From an uncultured Armatimonadota bacterium (GTDB lineage Bacteria > Armatimonadota > Fimbriimonadia > Fimbriimonadales > Fimbriimonadaceae): 6,877 nt of DNA. The stretch spans positions 1 to 6,877 of the forward strand of contig CAMLEL010000130.1 of assembly GCA_946478935.1 (NCBI GenBank), read 5' to 3'. A program made the position numbers and the translations under genes. Positions 6,109-6,877 of this stretch are shown piece by piece (positions within the stretch are counted from its first letter, which is position 1; every line of letters begins with the position of its first letter). The notes beneath the pieces are model-generated. The model had not been told where the DNA came from, searched no databases, and saw only the letters and a program-made list of their open reading frames with translations.

Positions 6109-6877
6109 ATGGAAATGACGCCCCGCCCTCTAACCCTTCGAGACTTCATGACCATCCTGCGCCGCCAGCGGTTCTGGGTGATCGGCATTATCTTTGCCAG
6201 CCTGTTCATCGGATATGCCTTCGTGAAGTTCACCAAACCGGTATTCCAAACCTCGACCGAGATATTGATCGAGGGTGGTGGAGGCGGCGGCAATCCGCAA
6301 GACCCCGTCTCGAACGTATCGCTGCCCGTTCCAGTCATGAGCATGCCGACTCAAATGCAGATTCTGCAAAGTCCAGCAATGCTCAGCCGAACTTATGCGG
6401 CTCTGCAGCTTAATGCCGGGGCAGTGGCGGACAAGAGCCCGGTGGTAAGGGTTGAGCAAAAGGGTGAAACGGCCGTTTTGCGACTGATTCTGGAATCTAC
6501 CGATCCGCAGCTTGCGCTCCAAATTGCATCCGAACTTCCCAAGCAGTATCAACGGTATCAACGGGAGCGTCGACAAAGCGAAGTACAGAACTCGATCCAA
6601 TTCCTAAACCAGAGCATTCTTGAACAGAAGGGGCTTCTTGCCGCAGATGAAAAGAATCTCCGCGACTACCGTCGACAGCTAGACCTCCCGATGGTCTTAG
6701 GGCAGGCAGCGGACCGGTCACAGCGCTCGATCTCGGCAGAGGACGCCGTGGATTCAGCCACGACTCAGGTTATGTTGGTGACGCGACGAATTGCGAGCCT
6801 TCAGCAGGAAAAGCGAAAAGCTCTGGCAATGATGCCGACGGTGAGTCAAACGGAGAACACCGCTCTTCGGGAGAACA
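6109..6877 (+). CDS. Wzz/Wzc-type polysaccharide chain-length or co-polymerase protein (3' partial)
   Basis: The frame is open from ATG 6109 to the window end (256 residues seen). Residues 8-20 are LTLRDFMTILRRQ, the cytoplasmic lead-in of Wzz proteins. Residues 22-41 are the first transmembrane helix. PVFQTSTEILIE (44-55) is the post-membrane motif typical of Wzz domains. A run of six glycines follows (56-61). The segment MQILQSPAMLSRT and then STDPQLALQIASEL (130-143) match the periplasmic domain of exopolysaccharide co-polymerases, and residues 147-256 are rich in Gln, Glu, Arg and Leu with coiled-coil character, forming the long periplasmic helices. Such proteins set polymer length or export. 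Many carry a C-terminal tyrosine kinase domain, but that end is not in the window, so Wzz and Wzc cannot be separated. ATG 6115 is an alternative start. The upstream GAAAG at 6091-6095 is rather far away. Confidence 0.85.
   Translation, partial: MEMTPRPLTLRDFMTILRRQRFWVIGIIFASLFIGYAFVKFTKPVFQTSTEILIEGGGGGGNPQDPVSNVSLPVPVMSMPTQMQILQSPAMLSRTYAALQLNAGAVADKSPVVRVEQKGETAVLRLILESTDPQLALQIASELPKQYQRYQRERRQSEVQNSIQFLNQSILEQKGLLAADEKNLRDYRRQLDLPMVLGQAADRSQRSISAEDAVDSATTQVMLVTRRIASLQQEKRKALAMMPTVSQTENTALREN

Overview
The window looks like a chromosomal piece of a diderm (Gram-negative type) bacterium of moderate GC. It carries the tail of a site-2 protease, an initiator tRNA and the start of an exopolysaccharide locus. 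The gene mix (a free-standing MshEN/GspE-N domain protein, a very large DUF5695-like protein, a Wzc/Wzz-like protein) is more like a non-proteobacterial environmental phylum such as Armatimonadota or Planctomycetota than a model organism. The sequence alone does not settle the phylum.

Left part (1-1500). The C-terminus of an RseP-type protease ends at 180, followed by a perfect GC-rich hairpin. Just beyond, on the minus strand, is a shrunken, decayed copy of the initiator tRNA gene (251-301). The intact tRNA-fMet gene lies at 1424-1500 in the same orientation. Between the two copies are a truncated response-regulator receiver domain (+), a stand-alone MshEN/GspE N-terminal domain protein (-), and what looks like the last piece of a serine recombinase (+). 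The best reading is an old tRNA-linked insertion or duplication that has decayed, leaving a short accessory interval bounded by two tRNA copies.

Middle part (1501-4518, all minus strand). A large cytoplasmic-looking protein of 856 residues (DUF5695-like, carbohydrate-enzyme-like architecture) overlaps by four bases a small one-helix membrane protein with a long coiled coil (DUF948-like). The pair is read towards the tRNA gene.

Right part (4519-6877, plus strand). A family 4 (GT-B) glycosyltransferase is transcribed divergently from the large gene and ends in a hairpin terminator. A 268-base gap follows, then the start of a Wzz/Wzc-type polysaccharide chain-length or co-polymerase protein that runs off the window. 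These two genes mark the edge of a surface or extracellular polysaccharide locus. The neighbouring DUF5695-like gene may belong to the same carbohydrate theme, but that is inference.

I found no CRISPR array, no intact insertion sequence and no complete new defence-type system. The most unusual signal is the degenerate initiator-tRNA copy and the interval it bounds.
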